Numbered from the stretch's first letter, positions 9,020-20,595 are shown. The stretch is 64,000 nucleotides of DNA from Zasmidium citrigriseum (GCA_002786025.1 NHNW01000040.1:186001-250000); one strand, 5' to 3'. The notes: a model not told the origin generated them from the sequence alone. Numbers and translations are program-made.

Positions 9020-11262
9020 GATTCGAGGTCGACCATTCGCGGGCCGCAATCGTAGTCGCGTCCGTCAGAGGTACTTTGTAATTGCTTTGCTGTGCGTTGC
9101 AGATATGCTATGCGCTGCAAGACCGTTCTCGCGGCGTAGCAATGGGCTGCAGTTGTGCCACAGGTCTGTGCTATTCGGGTGCGACTTGGTACGACGTGCA
9201 AGTAGTTGTACGGCGTCTGCAGAGATCCATGGGTCATGCGGGCGAGACCGGTCTAGGTGAGAGGAGAGAGGTGAGGTTCGAGGGTGCTGGGCCGTGGGGG
9301 CGATTGCCGTCTTGTCTTTCCCAATGGCCGATGAGTCGCATGTGATGATTCGGATTGATGAATCGATTGAATGAGCAAGACGTCGGGTTGTCAGGGAGAC
9401 GGCTGTGGTTCAGTTGGGCGGCACAGGGGTTGTAATCGCGTGATGTCAAGGCACCATGAGCGGTTGGCGGTGTGAGGTGAAGGAGCCCAGCGCACAGCCC
9501 GCACAGCTGCGTGGACGCCGGCCGCCCTGACTGCTGAGACACTGACAGCTGCGCGCACTCACCCTCGCACGAGGCGCAGCGTTCGTCGGATGTTCGCAGA
9601 TATCGTGACAGGCAAGAGACGGCGAGGTGGGCGGCGGCAGTGGTATGGATGTGAAACGAGCAGCAATCAATCGGTCACCAATTCCCGAGTCGCGAGCTCC
9701 CCAAGACCCTCTCGGCGACTTCAACCAGCTGACACAGTGATGGAGTAATTCGATCGAATGATGACGGCGCTTCCTCAATCGACGTCTGACATCGCCTTTC
9801 AGCTCTTCTCAGGATCTTCTTCGTTACTTCTACAATCTGCCTTTGCTGCATCCCATGCGAACAGAAACAGGTACCCGAACGGGCGAACACATCGGCACAA
9901 GCAAACCACTGCTACTCTCCCGCCTGTGCCACAGCAAATAGCAACAAAGACGAGGCGAAAAGACCACATGCTCCCGTGCTGCGGCGTCGTCTCGTGTGCC
10001 CCATTGTCATCGCTGGCATGGCTCAACAGGACCCATACCCGCTCTGCTGGCATCTCGTGAGAGGGCGTCCAACACCCACACCTCCACCAATGTCGTCCTC
10101 GGGTGCTTGGCGCACAGCCTCGTCGGGCAGCCATACATAGGCCACCTGCCACCACGCAAAACGTTTAACGATGCAGTAGTAGAGCGAGGCGCATTCGACT
10201 AGTAAGGACGTGAGAACCAGTGCCGGGACGACACCTGTAGAAACTGCAGCTAAGAGCTCTTCCACGGAGCTGCCCTACCTGTTGGAAGTCGAAGCGTCTA
10301 CCCGGCCGCGCTGCAGATGCAAGGTCAACCTCGCCTTGCCTTTTCTACGGGCGTACTGGTTGCCTGAGGCGTGAAGGCCCAAGGCTAATGCTATACCGTC
10401 TTTGAATACTGCACTCTCTTTCAACAACAACAGCGCCATGCTGCCGCCTTGTTGTTACGAGGAGGAAGCGCAGTCGATAAGCAAGTGCATGAGTTGAGCC
10501 GTGTGCGCTGTCAGCGCTATTGAGACGGCGTCATCCAACAAGGCGTTCAGCTGGGCAGGGCGAACCCGCGAAGAAACTCCATACCAATGCCACGCAGAAC
10601 GCAGTCCCAGAGAGGCTGTTGGCGGCACGCGAGTCAACTCAAATGATCATGATGGCTCATGTCTGGTGAGCAACAGGCGGCCTCACCGCCTCCTTCAATG
10701 ACCCATACTTTCGGATTCGATCGTCTATCGTTCAATAGGAGATGTATGTATGCGTGATTGGTCTGCCGACACATTAGCTGGGCCGCTTGTGCCGTCTACA
10801 CGAAGCGCCAGAGCCGATACCAAGATCCCGTGTCTTCATGCCGAGAAGCATTGCTGTTGCTGTCATTAGCGATCATGAGCGGAAGATCGATCTCGGATGA
10901 GAGAGATGATGTGACGTGATCAGATAGTCCTTTGGACATTGCTCTGTCCTGCATGATAGCATAGGATGGCGAGAAGGAAAGTGTTCGGTTCACCAATCGA
11001 GAACGCTTATGCTAGACTCTGAAGGAGAAGAACGGATGCATACCGAGTGCTCCTACCTCATCGGTCGAGGACAGTCGATCCAGACCTGAAGCAAGCTTCC
11101 TGCAAAGCACTAAGATGAGGACGTAGGACGATCTCCGAGGAGCACCAAGAGCATATTCTTTGGGACCTTGACGTCGAAGAGCAGATCTTGGAGACCTAGT
11201 CCTGGCACCTGAGCTGCCACGTCGAATCGTTCGTCTGGTTCGGTCAACGCAGAACCATACTT
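9020..11262. other. Gene-poor 2.2-kb gap
   Basis: The gap covers the kinase gene promoter and the region 3' of the Rkm5 gene. Several frames of 60-118 codons exist on both strands, but none has protein-like composition or a recognisable motif. I see no tRNA or repeat. Confidence 0.45.
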
Positions 11263-12204
11263 TCATCTTGGCACTTCTTCCTTCAAGACTCCGATGTGAA
11301 CAACGAAGCCACTGGCCGTCTTGAGATCGTCGGTGAGCAGGTCGTCTGGAAGTCTCCATACGCGAAAGTGTCGCATGAAAGTGTCGAGCCATTGCTCGAA
11401 GACCTCAGGCTGTCGTAGTTGTTGTGCAATGACGCAGACCGTCTTTCGATGCTCACCTTGGTCCCGGACTGCGCCTGACCGGAGTCTGCAGACATCGACA
11501 CATGTCTGTACGAACGGATCGATGAGCGCATAGTTGAAGATGCAGTCGCAGGCCAAGAGGAGATCGACACCATGGTGAAGGCCATGAGAGGACAAAGTGC
11601 TCTGCACATCATCCTTCTCCCAGTCAAGAGCGAATATATCGATGTTGCTCTCGTGGGCAGGGGCATTGTTCTGGACACCTTTGCTCTTTGCCTTCTGTTG
11701 ATGTTTTGACGGCTTGATGTTGGCCGCAACGTTCTCTTGAAGAGCCTTGAGCACATATGATTGATCTGTGACAATGACTTTCCGAACCTTGGGGCTGATC
11801 ACGCATGGCAGGAATCCAGATATGCCGGCGCCCAGTTCAAGGACGACTGCGTTGCTGTCCAAGACACCATTCTGGAACAATGGATTCTTCGACCATCCCA
11901 TCCATTCGGCAAAGCGAACAGAGACTTGCCATATCGCAGCACCGGTCGTGCCGCCCTCTCGAGTAGACTGCAAGACACCCGGTGACTGCTTGACCTCAAA
12001 GTCTCGGCCAGCGATAGAAAGCTCAATGGTATCGGCTTTCCCATCTATCATCCCCAAATCATGCGAAGGCAGATCCTGAGAGAAGAGTTCAAACGTTTCT
12101 GGTGAGTTGGTCAGCTTCCGGAATGTCGTTCGGGGCGCCTATGGCAGCCGACCTTCGTCGACGTCGGTGATGTCGTCTCCAAGCTTGGCCACCAAGGCTT
12201 CCAT
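11263..12204 (-). CDS. RKM5: Ribosomal protein lysine methyltransferase Rkm5 (METTL21-like)
   Basis: Two exons, 12204-12153 and 12098-11263, join across a 54-nt intron to a 295-aa protein. The joined N-terminus reads MEALVAKLGDD..TFELFSQDLP, close to the Rkm5 family start. The SAM-binding fold shows VVLELGAGISGFLP (motif I) and IVTDQ (motif II). Later motifs are FALDWE and LLLACDCIFNYALIDPF, the DCIYN-type active-site block. In yeast Rkm5 monomethylates a lysine of ribosomal protein L1 (uL1) in the cytosol. The protein is shorter than yeast Rkm5 (367 aa), as usual for filamentous fungi. It carries a polar insertion (KPSKHQQKAKSKG) after motif II. Confidence 0.88.
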
Positions 12205-13080
12205 CTTAGCAGCCGCGTGAACTTTACAACGTCATTCGTGGACAAGCGGGAGTCTGCATCAGCTCCTTGGTGTCTGGACCTCGAGACTTCTGGAATGTCT
12301 GGGCTCCTGGGCTGTTTGCTTTCGGTTGGTGTTTTGCTCGTAGTTCCTAAGAAATCCTCCACGCGACGGGGGTTGGTAAGGTGTCCGCGGGTGGCGAAGT
12401 TTTCTAGGGGAGGCATCAACAGTTACGACACATCCAAGGCTATTCCTTCCAGCGGGAAGGATATCCTGTGTTCGCTCTCGCTCTCGTGCTCGAACGCTGT
12501 ACAGCATCAAAGTGTGTTCAATCCTTCAAGGTCAACAAAGGACAACAAGACGCGAGTGCGGTCGAGGCGTTTGGTCATGTGGCGGAGGCTGATGAGACCC
12601 TTTGAACTCAAGATGGCGTGGCAAGAAGCCAGTAGGAGCTTGGGAGAGTCAGCAGCCGGCCGTACAGTCGCGGTCGCTTCCTTCAGCAAACAACTTTCAG
12701 AAGATCTGCTATGAGTAGATTGACATGTAGCTAAGGAGAGAAAAGGGCAATGCAATGTGACGGTTGGGATGTGGCTAGAATTGTGGAACTACTCCAAGGC
12801 CACGAGCTGTCACAGATGGTATAGTTGAGCCACATGCTTCGTGGTCAAAAACAGGAGATATTCTCGTGGATCTCGGCATGGATGTTTTGTGGACATCGTG
12901 GGAGACTAGCAGGAGCTTCCCCAGTCTCCGTCCAGGGTGACCTCATTGCCGCCGGCCTCTTCTTTCTCACCATCCCAACCGTTGCCAGCCTGCATGACTT
13001 TTGATACCCTCACCTCCGCCCACCTCAATATCAACACAAAGACCAGAGATACCCCGAGATACCCCAATAACACTGAGAAC
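12205..13080. other. Divergent promoter region between RKM5 and the acyl-CoA ligase gene
   Basis: The region holds both promoters. A 165-codon plus-strand frame at 12217-12714 and overlapping minus-strand frames have no recognisable domain and are not called. CT-rich tracts near 12950-13000 fit a leader of the ligase gene. Confidence 0.45.
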
Positions 13081-15335
13081 ATGGGCGACGTCATGAGCCG
13101 TAAAGATCTGAAAAGTACGAGCTTCCACATCTGTTGACATGTCGCCAGTATATTGACCTGAACAACAGCGCTCGTGCCACAGCCGAGGAACTACAAGCGT
13201 CCTCCTTTCACTGTCGAAGTCACCGACAAGAAGGAAGGCGAGACTGCGATTCGAAGAAACATCCGCACAAAGGACGCGCTCAAGTCGACTCCAGAGCAAG
13301 GCGTCAACACCATCTACGATATCCTCCGACGATCAAGCCAGAAGTACGGCAATGCTAAGGCGCTGGGCAAGCGGAAACTCATTCAGCTGCACGAAGAGAA
13401 CAAGAAGGTCAAGAAGGTGATTGACGGCAAGGAGCAAGAGGTCGACAAGAAATGGACATACTACGAGCTTTCAGGATACGACTACTACTCATTCAGCGAG
13501 TATGAGCAGCTCGCGCTGAAGGTCGGCTGCGGATACCGCGCATTGGGTCTCGAGCCACGGAAAGACCGCGTCCACATCTTCGCGGCCACGCATCCTTTTT
13601 GGCTCGCAACCGCACACGGTGTGCACAGCCAGGCTCTCTCCATTGTCACGGCTTACGACACACTTGGCGAGGAAGGCCTGAAACACTCCCTGCTCCAGAC
13701 CAACGCCAAGGCAATCTTCCTCGATCCGCATCTCCTCACCAAACTCATCAACCCGCTCAAAGAGGCCAAAGACATCCAACACGTGGTCTACAACGACGAT
13801 GACGCGCCAAGTGCGAAAGCTGACCCGAAGACGCTGGAGAAGGACATCGCCAAGCTCAAGGAGGCTCACCCTCACCTGACTGTGCGAAGCTTTAGTGAAC
13901 TGATCAAACTGGGCGAAGAGAACAAGGTTGAACCTACCCCACCTAACCCAGAAGACTTGTGCTGTATCATGTACACTTCTGGCTCCACCGGCACGCCAAA
14001 GGGTGTTCTTTTGACGCACAAGAACGTGGTTGCTGCCATCTCTGGTGTCGATGTCATCGTTGGCCCATACATTGGCCCTGGTGATGGACTTCTCACTTAC
14101 CTCCCACTGGCACACATTCTCGAGTTCGTCTTCGAATCCGCATGTCTCTACTGGGGTGGAACTATGGGCTATGGCAACCCAAAGACGATTTCCGACGCCT
14201 CGATGAAGAACTGCAAGGGCGATATCGCTGAGTTTAAGCCCACGATTTTGGTCGGTGTGCCAGCTGTGTGGGAGACCGTCAAGAAGGGTGTCCAGGCCAA
14301 GGTCGCGAAACTCAATCCCATCTCCAGGAACATGTTCTGGGGAGCAATGAGCGCAAAGAGCTTCATGATGAACAACGCCAGCTACTTGCCAGGCTCAGGC
14401 ATTGGCACAAGTATCGTGGACAACGTCGTGTTCAAGAAGGTTGCAGAGGCCACTGGTGGCAGACTGCGCATCTGCATGAATGGTGGCGGGCCAGTCGCCA
14501 AAGAGACGCAGCGATTCATCTCCATGTGTATTGCTCCCATGATTTCTGGTTACGGTTTGACCGAGACTTCGGCTATGGGTGCTCTCATGGATCCGCTGGC
14601 GTGGACCGACGAGTCCCTTGGCGAGATTACTGGTGCCGTCGAGGTCAAGCTCGTTGATTTCGCCGACGCAGGATACTACTCCACCAACAACCCACCACAA
14701 GGTGAGATCTGGATTCGCGGAGACTCTGTGACTGCTGGCTACCTCGATCTGGAGAAGGAGAACAAGGAGTCCTTCGAAGACGGTTGGTTCAAGACCGGCG
14801 ACATTGGCGAGTGGAACAGTAGAGGCGAGCTCAGAATCATCGATCGCAAGAAGAATCTGGTCAAGACGCTCAATGGCGAGTACATCGCTCTCGAGAAGCT
14901 CGAGTCTGTCTACCGGTCATGTCACGTTGTGGGCAACATCTGCGTCTACGCTGCACAGGACCAGAACAAGCCTATTGCCATCGTCGTCCCCGCTGAGCCA
15001 GCTCTCAAGCAGCTCGCCAACGACAACGGTATCTCAGGCAACGGTCTCGAGGATCTCTGCAGCAACAAGAAGGTCAACGACCTCGTGCTCAAGGAGATGC
15101 AAGCCGCTGGTAAGAAGGGTGGTTTGTCAGGCTTCGAGATCATCGAGGGTGTCGTCCTTGCTGATGAGGCATGGACGCCGGAGAACGTAAGTGGAGCCCA
15201 TCCTCTTCTATCCCAAATATGAACATCTTACTAACCATGTTGCAGGGCCTCGTCACATCCGCCCAGAAACTCAACCGCAAGGGCCTGACGGAGAAGTACA
15301 AGAAGGAGATCGACCAGGCCTACAAGAAGTCGTAG
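13081..15335 (+). CDS. Long-chain fatty acid-CoA ligase (Faa1/Faa4 type)
   Basis: Three exons (13081-13114, 13169-15186, 15246-15335) give a 713-aa protein. It activates long-chain fatty acids to acyl-CoA using ATP, on ER or lipid-droplet membranes. The AMP-binding signature is YTSGSTGTPKGVLLTHK. The second ATP site is YGLTETSAMG, and the fatty acyl-CoA synthetase signature spans the DGWFKTGDIGEW to RKKNLVKTLNGEY segments. Exon 1 is 34 nt and supplies MGDVMSRKDLKT before LVPQPRNYKRPPF; the frame at 13174 otherwise begins with GTG. A second ATG in exon 1 (13093) would shorten the protein by four residues. Intron 2 has a CTAAC branch site. The short C-terminal exon ends in a lysine-rich tail. 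Confidence 0.92.
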
Positions 15336-15796
15336 TCGGAGCAGAACAGACTTTGTGGGCGTACTACAGCGACGATGCGATGATGGATATGCAGCGAGCG
15401 GAGTGTTGTTGCTTTTGTTTTTCTTGTTCCCGGAGTGGGTTGTGTGTAAGATTGTGAAAGTATGTTCTTAATGCGAAAGAGCTCTTAAAAGGTCTCAACA
15501 GTTGCAGTATCTTCTCATCAAGCCGGTGAAGTACATTTATGGTTGGCCCCTGATCCATCCCCTCAGTGCGGTGCAGTGCGACAGCGGTAGCGGTAGCGAT
15601 TGCGAGTTGAAATGGACTTGCAAGTGGATTGATTCAAGGTCTTGGTCGCTTTTACGATCATATCGGAAGCGGCATAGGTAGATGTATCATTTCTGAGCAA
15701 GCCAATGAAGAAGTAGGTAATACACTCGTCCCTTCCCGACAGGACTCATGAACAGCACAGCCGTAACACGTAGAATCATCCCAAGCAGCCTCCTTT
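15336..15796. other. Convergent intergenic gap
   Basis: This is 3' flanking sequence of the acyl-CoA ligase and AT-hook genes. It has a short GGTAGC repeat near 15583-15600 and no gene. Confidence 0.5.
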
Positions 15797-17896
15797 CTAC
15801 CTCCACTGCGGACTCGAACTCCGATGATTCTCAGCACTCATACTCTCAAATTCAAAATCCCATTCATCCACCTCAGCGAATTTCTTCTTCGCAGCTTCAA
15901 TCTCCTTGCTCGTTGCCGCCTCTTCCATCGACATGGACACTTCGGGCAAGGTGAAGTCACCGCTGTCCTCCTCCTCAGCCCCGGATTCGTAGTCATCGTT
16001 CTCCTTGTCGGATGTCGCTGCCTGTCGACCATACGTTTTCATATTTTTCTTGGCGCTTGGTGCAACGGACTGCTTGCGAGTGGGTGCTTTGGATGCTTTC
16101 CTCGACGTTGCTGTTGCGGCTTTGCAGGGTCGCCCTCTCTTAGCTGTGCTCTTCTTCGGCGCTGTCTTCGTCTGACGTCGAAGCCTTCCACCAAGCTCAT
16201 CCTCGTCGTTATCGAGATGGCTGGCGTCCAAGGCACTTTCGCCATCAGATTCGGACTCCTCCAAGTCGTATTCGCTTTTGCGATTTCGTGGTTTAAGAGG
16301 CTGTCGTCTTTTGGGCAGCAAAGATTGCAGCGTCGAAGTCAACATGGGCTTGCTCTTCTGCTGTTTCGTCTGCTTTTTGGCTGGCGGAGGCGACGCTTGC
16401 GTCAGCGGGTCTGCGAGGACGTCGTCGATGGTCTTCTGCGCAGATGGCGGGCTGCTACTAAGTGGCTCTGCCATTGTGCCGTTTGGAATCGCATCGTCCG
16501 CGTTGTCCATATCATCATCTGGTCGTGTCTCGTCTTGGCTGAAAGGCACAAGGAGTTCGTCGTCCTTCTCTGCAAGAGGTTCCTTCGGAGACGATGGCTC
16601 TGTTGGTGGCGTTGACGTGGAGAATGAGTCCCGGACTTGCACATCGGACGTGGCCATCGGCTCGGGAGTCTCGTCTCGATCTGTCGACGGTTGTGTGGCA
16701 GGAACTTGGGTAACTACAGCCGGCAAGACGTCTTGCACTTCGGCCTTGTCCCTCGACTTCCTCTTCTTGGTCGATCTAACATCGACAGAAGCCATTGAGT
16801 CTTCTACATCGTCTGACTTGCGCTTTCTAGTAGATCTTCTCGATTTGGCAGAGACTGCGTTTGACTTTGTTGAACCTCGAACACTGGCAGATGATCTTCG
16901 TTTCGACTTTGCGATTGGGGTTCCCTCAGCCTCAGGCGCAAAATCATCCTCTTCTCCATCAGACACGTCTAAGTCGAATACGCTGGGATCTTCGACTGCC
17001 GTGGATTCGACTTGGGTGTGATCGGCCGAAGGTGCTGCGCTCGCAGTCCGTTGTTGTACCATCTGGAGCATGCTGAGCTGTCGCGGTCGCCGTTTGAAGT
17101 TCCTCAGTGCTAGAAGACTGCTCTCTATTGCTGGCGTGGCTTGCGCTCTCAGAACAGATCCTGGCTGAGCTATGGATGATCGAGGCCCTTTCACGGCGCT
17201 GAGCTTGCCAGGCCGTGGCGGAGATGGGGACAACGAGAATTCGGACCTTTCAACATTGGCATCGTCTGACTTGGCCGGCGCCGCCGCTTTAGGTGCAACC
17301 AATGTGTCTGAAGATGGCGGCGCGGTCTCTGATTGTGGCGGCGCCACGCCTTGCTTGCCCTTTTGGCCTCGAGCCGTAGCTTCCATGCGCTGCTTCAGGC
17401 CTTCGAGCACTTTGCTCTGAGCTTCGTTATGGACGATCTTTCGCGCCAGCCGCGGTGGTCTTCGATTCGCCTTCGCCGTTGGTGGCGGTGCTTCGTCGCT
17501 CTTCGCCAGTTCGTCTGTGGTCGTCGCGGCTTGACTTGTTGGTTCTGCGGGCGCATTATCCGTCCCGCCTATAGCAGAGCTGATTGCCAACTCGTCCGAA
17601 GATTGCTGCGCCTTTGCAGGCCGTCCTCTCTTTGGCTTCGTCTTTACTGCCACTGCAATCGTCTCTCCTTCCGGCTCATTCTCTCGCTGTCCCAATCCAC
17701 CCCCCATCATCAACTCGTCTGAATTCTGCTGGGACTTCTTTGGCCGTCCTCTTTTCGGCTTTGCATCTTTGATAAGGTGTTCCGCATCTTCGTAGGCCGG
17801 GCGCGCGATGTTGGTCTTCTCTTTCAGTGCCTGTCTCGTCTTCGGCGCGCTGGCGGGAGGCTGCGTCGATGATGGCGCAGTGCGCGGTCGAACCAT
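15797..17896 (-). CDS. AT-hook DNA-binding protein, largely disordered (699 aa)
   Basis: The start at 17896 is the first in-frame ATG; the frame remains open upstream only from a GTG at 18091. Three AT-hook cores (KRGRP) occur at about residues 48-52, 89-93 and 586-590. The first two sit in a duplicated unit, KPKRGRPxKxQQxSDEL. The middle is Lys/Arg/Ser/Glu-rich and probably disordered, with several basic SKRRSS and TKKRKS stretches that look like nuclear signals. The C-terminus has an acidic segment, then a predicted helix (KEIEAAKKKFAEVDEWDFEF) that resembles a conserved tail in fungal nuclear proteins. A chromatin or kinetochore role is plausible but not shown. It shares a 312-bp promoter with the hydrolase gene at 18209. 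Confidence 0.8.
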   Translation of the reverse strand: MVRPRTAPSSTQPPASAPKTRQALKEKTNIARPAYEDAEHLIKDAKPKRGRPKKSQQNSDELMMGGGLGQRENEPEGETIAVAVKTKPKRGRPAKAQQSSDELAISSAIGGTDNAPAEPTSQAATTTDELAKSDEAPPPTAKANRRPPRLARKIVHNEAQSKVLEGLKQRMEATARGQKGKQGVAPPQSETAPPSSDTLVAPKAAAPAKSDDANVERSEFSLSPSPPRPGKLSAVKGPRSSIAQPGSVLRAQATPAIESSLLALRNFKRRPRQLSMLQMVQQRTASAAPSADHTQVESTAVEDPSVFDLDVSDGEEDDFAPEAEGTPIAKSKRRSSASVRGSTKSNAVSAKSRRSTRKRKSDDVEDSMASVDVRSTKKRKSRDKAEVQDVLPAVVTQVPATQPSTDRDETPEPMATSDVQVRDSFSTSTPPTEPSSPKEPLAEKDDELLVPFSQDETRPDDDMDNADDAIPNGTMAEPLSSSPPSAQKTIDDVLADPLTQASPPPAKKQTKQQKSKPMLTSTLQSLLPKRRQPLKPRNRKSEYDLEESESDGESALDASHLDNDEDELGGRLRRQTKTAPKKSTAKRGRPCKAATATSRKASKAPTRKQSVAPSAKKNMKTYGRQAATSDKENDDYESGAEEEDSGDFTLPEVSMSMEEAATSKEIEAAKKKFAEVDEWDFEFESMSAENHRSSSPQWR

Positions 17897-18208
17897 TTTG
17901 TACTTCTTCCTGCTTTTCAGCGCATCGGCGGTGTTGATGTAGAGATAGTGATTGCGAAGTCCGACGCGTGGGGATTGACGAAAGCGCGATCCAAAACAAT
18001 CGACGCTAGCTGCAGCACGGACTCTTTTCACCACAACACGTGACTGACTCTCCTCCCACCACCGGCCAACTCCTTCGATCTTCAGCTGCACTCCGGATTG
18101 CCACTTGAGATTCGCCCGGCTTAATACTTGGAGAATTCACTTGTCAGCCATTAAGCTTCGAGACCGTTGCCGTCCAATACCGCATGAGGCAGGAGCTTGC
18201 ACAGCTGG
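17897..18208. promoter_or_regulatory. Shared divergent promoter with CACGTG E-box
   Basis: This 312-bp gap separates the AT-hook gene from the leukotriene A4 hydrolase gene. It has an E-box CACGTGAC at 18037-18044, followed closely by TGACTC, a Gcn4/CpcA-like core. Binding is inferred from motif match only. Confidence 0.4.
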
Positions 18209-20257
18209 ATGAGTACTCTGCTCGGCTTTAGCAGGAGAGCCTTTAGCAACATCACCTGCTCCATTCGCTCTTCGTTTGTGCCTTCCTCTTCCTCCCGGCC
18301 ATCTTCTTTCACCCACTCATTTACGACCATGGCTATCAGGCCAGCGCAACAAATGGCTCCAGATTCTGTCGCCCAAGAAGCCGCAAAGAGCATCCATCCT
18401 GTTCGAGATCCAAACACTCTGGCCAACTACAATGCCTGGAGAACGAAACACACCGTGGCCGACTTTGACATCGACTTCAATGCCAAGCAATTGACCGGCA
18501 TTGTCCATTTGACCCTGGAGAAACTTGCCAAGGGAGACGACAAGATCATTCTAGACACGAGCCATCTTGAGATTGTTGGCGTCGACATCGAGGGCGATGA
18601 GGCACAATGGGATCTGGCTTCGAAGCGTACGGAGCCATACGGCAGCCCATTGACGATCCATGTCACCTCCAAACAACTTGAAGCCGCTTCACCAAACCTT
18701 ACAGTTCGAATCGGAGTTCAAACAACGAAAGACTGCACGGCTCTGCAATGGCTCACTCCTGCGCAGACCAGCAACAAGAAGCATCCATACATGTTCTCGC
18801 AGTGCCAGGCCATTCATGCACGGTCACTGTTCCCATGCCAAGACACTCCTGATGCGAAGTCGACATACAAGTTCAACATTCGATCTCCTCTTCCCGTCCT
18901 TGCATCTGGCCTTCCCACTGGAGCGAAGGACTTCCTGCCCGGCAAAGATGGACAGCCTGGAACTCTGCTCTATACGTTCTACCAAAAGATTCCAATGCCA
19001 TCGTATCTCTTCGCCCTTGCTAGCGGTGACCTTGCATGCGCATCCGTAGGGCCACGCTCGACTGTCTGGACTGGGCCTGAAGAGCTTCAAGCATGCCAAT
19101 GGGAGTTTGAGAAGGACACCGAAGCCTATATTCAGGCGGCGGAGAAAATCGTCTACCCTTACGCCTGGACAACATACAATGTCCTGGTCCTTCCTCCATC
19201 TTTCCCGTATGGTGGCATGGAGAATCCAGTCTACACATTCGCGACACCCACTGTCGTATCTGGCGACCGACAAAATGTCGATGTGATTGCCCACGAGCTG
19301 AGCCACTCGTGGTCGGGTAACCTCGTGTCCAACGCTAGCTGGGAACACTTCTGGCTCAACGAAGGCTGGACGACCTACCTTGAGCGTCGCTTGCAAGCGG
19401 CTATTCATGGCGGCGACAAGCACCGCGACTTCTCGGCTATCATCGGCTGGAAAGCCCTCTCGGACAGCATTGAGAACTTCGGTGAGGACCACGAGTTTAC
19501 CAAGTTGATCCCCGATCTCAAAGGCAAAGACCCCGACGACGCTTTCTCGAGCGTCCCGTACGAGAAGGGCTTCAACTTCCTGTACTACCTCGAGAAGCTG
19601 GTCGGCATCGAGAAGTGGGACAAGTTCATTCCACACTACTTCACGGCTTTCAAGCAGCGGTCAGTGGACAGCTATGAATTCAAAGCTACACTGCTGTCCT
19701 TCTTCGAAGGGGATGGCGAAGCGTCGAAGAAACTGAGCGAAGTTGATTGGGACAAGTGGTTTTATTCACCAGGCTTTCCACCCAAGCCAGATTTCGACAC
19801 TGAGCTGGCGGATATGTGCTACGACTTGGCCAGTAAGTGGGAGGCACTCAACGAAGGCAAGGCAGACGGATTCCAGCCCAGCAAGAAGGACATCGAGCAC
19901 TTCAACGCCAACCAAAACGTCGTCCTCCTGGAGAAGATTCAGACTTTCTCCAAGCCACTCTCTCCGAAGCTCGTTGAACTGATGGGCTCTGAATACGGAT
20001 TCGCAAAGTCCAAGAACGTCGAGCTCGTCAGCAGATACTTTGTCATTGGTCTGAAGGCACGCGCAGAGAGCGTTTTTCAGCCTGCGGCGGATCTGCTGGG
20101 TCAGGTGGGACGGATGAAGTTCGTTAGGCCGCTCTATCGTGAGTTGATGAAGTGTGATATGGCGTTGGCCAAGAAGACGTTTGAGAAGAACAAGGAATTC
20201 TACCACCCGATCTGCAGAGGCATGGTCGAGAAGATGTTTGAGAAGAGCTCTCAATGA
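18209..20257 (+). CDS. Leukotriene A4 hydrolase/aminopeptidase (M1 family)
   Basis: The 682-aa zinc metallopeptidase has the M1 exopeptidase motif GGMENP and the zinc site HELSHSW (H362, E363, H366), with the third ligand E385 in WLNEGWTTY. The C-terminal HEAT-like domain is complete (RMKFVRPLYRELMKCD). Fungal members act mainly as aminopeptidases with epoxide hydrolase activity. The frame is open from a TTG at 18197; the first ATG is 18209. That start gives a Ser/Arg-rich, acid-free leader (MSTLLGFSRRAFSN) resembling a mitochondrial presequence. A second ATG at 18329 (ACCATGG context) would give the usual cytosolic start, MAIRPAQQM. Dual targeting is therefore possible. Confidence 0.95.
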   Translation: MSTLLGFSRRAFSNITCSIRSSFVPSSSSRPSSFTHSFTTMAIRPAQQMAPDSVAQEAAKSIHPVRDPNTLANYNAWRTKHTVADFDIDFNAKQLTGIVHLTLEKLAKGDDKIILDTSHLEIVGVDIEGDEAQWDLASKRTEPYGSPLTIHVTSKQLEAASPNLTVRIGVQTTKDCTALQWLTPAQTSNKKHPYMFSQCQAIHARSLFPCQDTPDAKSTYKFNIRSPLPVLASGLPTGAKDFLPGKDGQPGTLLYTFYQKIPMPSYLFALASGDLACASVGPRSTVWTGPEELQACQWEFEKDTEAYIQAAEKIVYPYAWTTYNVLVLPPSFPYGGMENPVYTFATPTVVSGDRQNVDVIAHELSHSWSGNLVSNASWEHFWLNEGWTTYLERRLQAAIHGGDKHRDFSAIIGWKALSDSIENFGEDHEFTKLIPDLKGKDPDDAFSSVPYEKGFNFLYYLEKLVGIEKWDKFIPHYFTAFKQRSVDSYEFKATLLSFFEGDGEASKKLSEVDWDKWFYSPGFPPKPDFDTELADMCYDLASKWEALNEGKADGFQPSKKDIEHFNANQNVVLLEKIQTFSKPLSPKLVELMGSEYGFAKSKNVELVSRYFVIGLKARAESVFQPAADLLGQVGRMKFVRPLYRELMKCDMALAKKTFEKNKEFYHPICRGMVEKMFEKSSQ

Positions 20258-20595
20258 GCTTGACATGATGGACGCATGATGAAGCTGACGAGGTGGTTTT
20301 GATGCAACGGAAAAGTATCATGTATGCTGCATGGGCTGGGAAGCCTCTAGCTGTTCTAGTATGGGTATCATATCCAACACTCGCGGTCTTCTGACGGTTC
20401 TCTCTGGAAGCACCCTTCCAGATCTGGTTCAAATGCTGTCTCATCGTTCGGTATCAACTATCCATCTTCCGTTTGACACTCCTAGAGGGCTGTTTCCTCT
20501 CTCCCTCCCTCGCAACCTTCTGGACTTTCTTTCGTTTAGAGTCTCTCCGCACTACCCTTCACACGTCAGAGAAACGGCATTTTCAAATCACGCGC
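20258..20595. other. Convergent intergenic gap
   Basis: This is 3' flanking sequence of the hydrolase and CoA-binding genes. It is pyrimidine-rich, with no gene. Confidence 0.5.

Noticed and set aside
12217..12714. 165-codon plus-strand frame upstream of RKM5
   Set aside because: It overlaps the divergent promoter, has no domain, and opposite-strand frames of similar length exist; it is most likely fortuitous.
16278..17021. 247-codon frame antisense to the AT-hook gene
   Set aside because: It is a Ser/Val/Leu-rich shadow of the biased Lys/Ser/Asp codons on the other strand.
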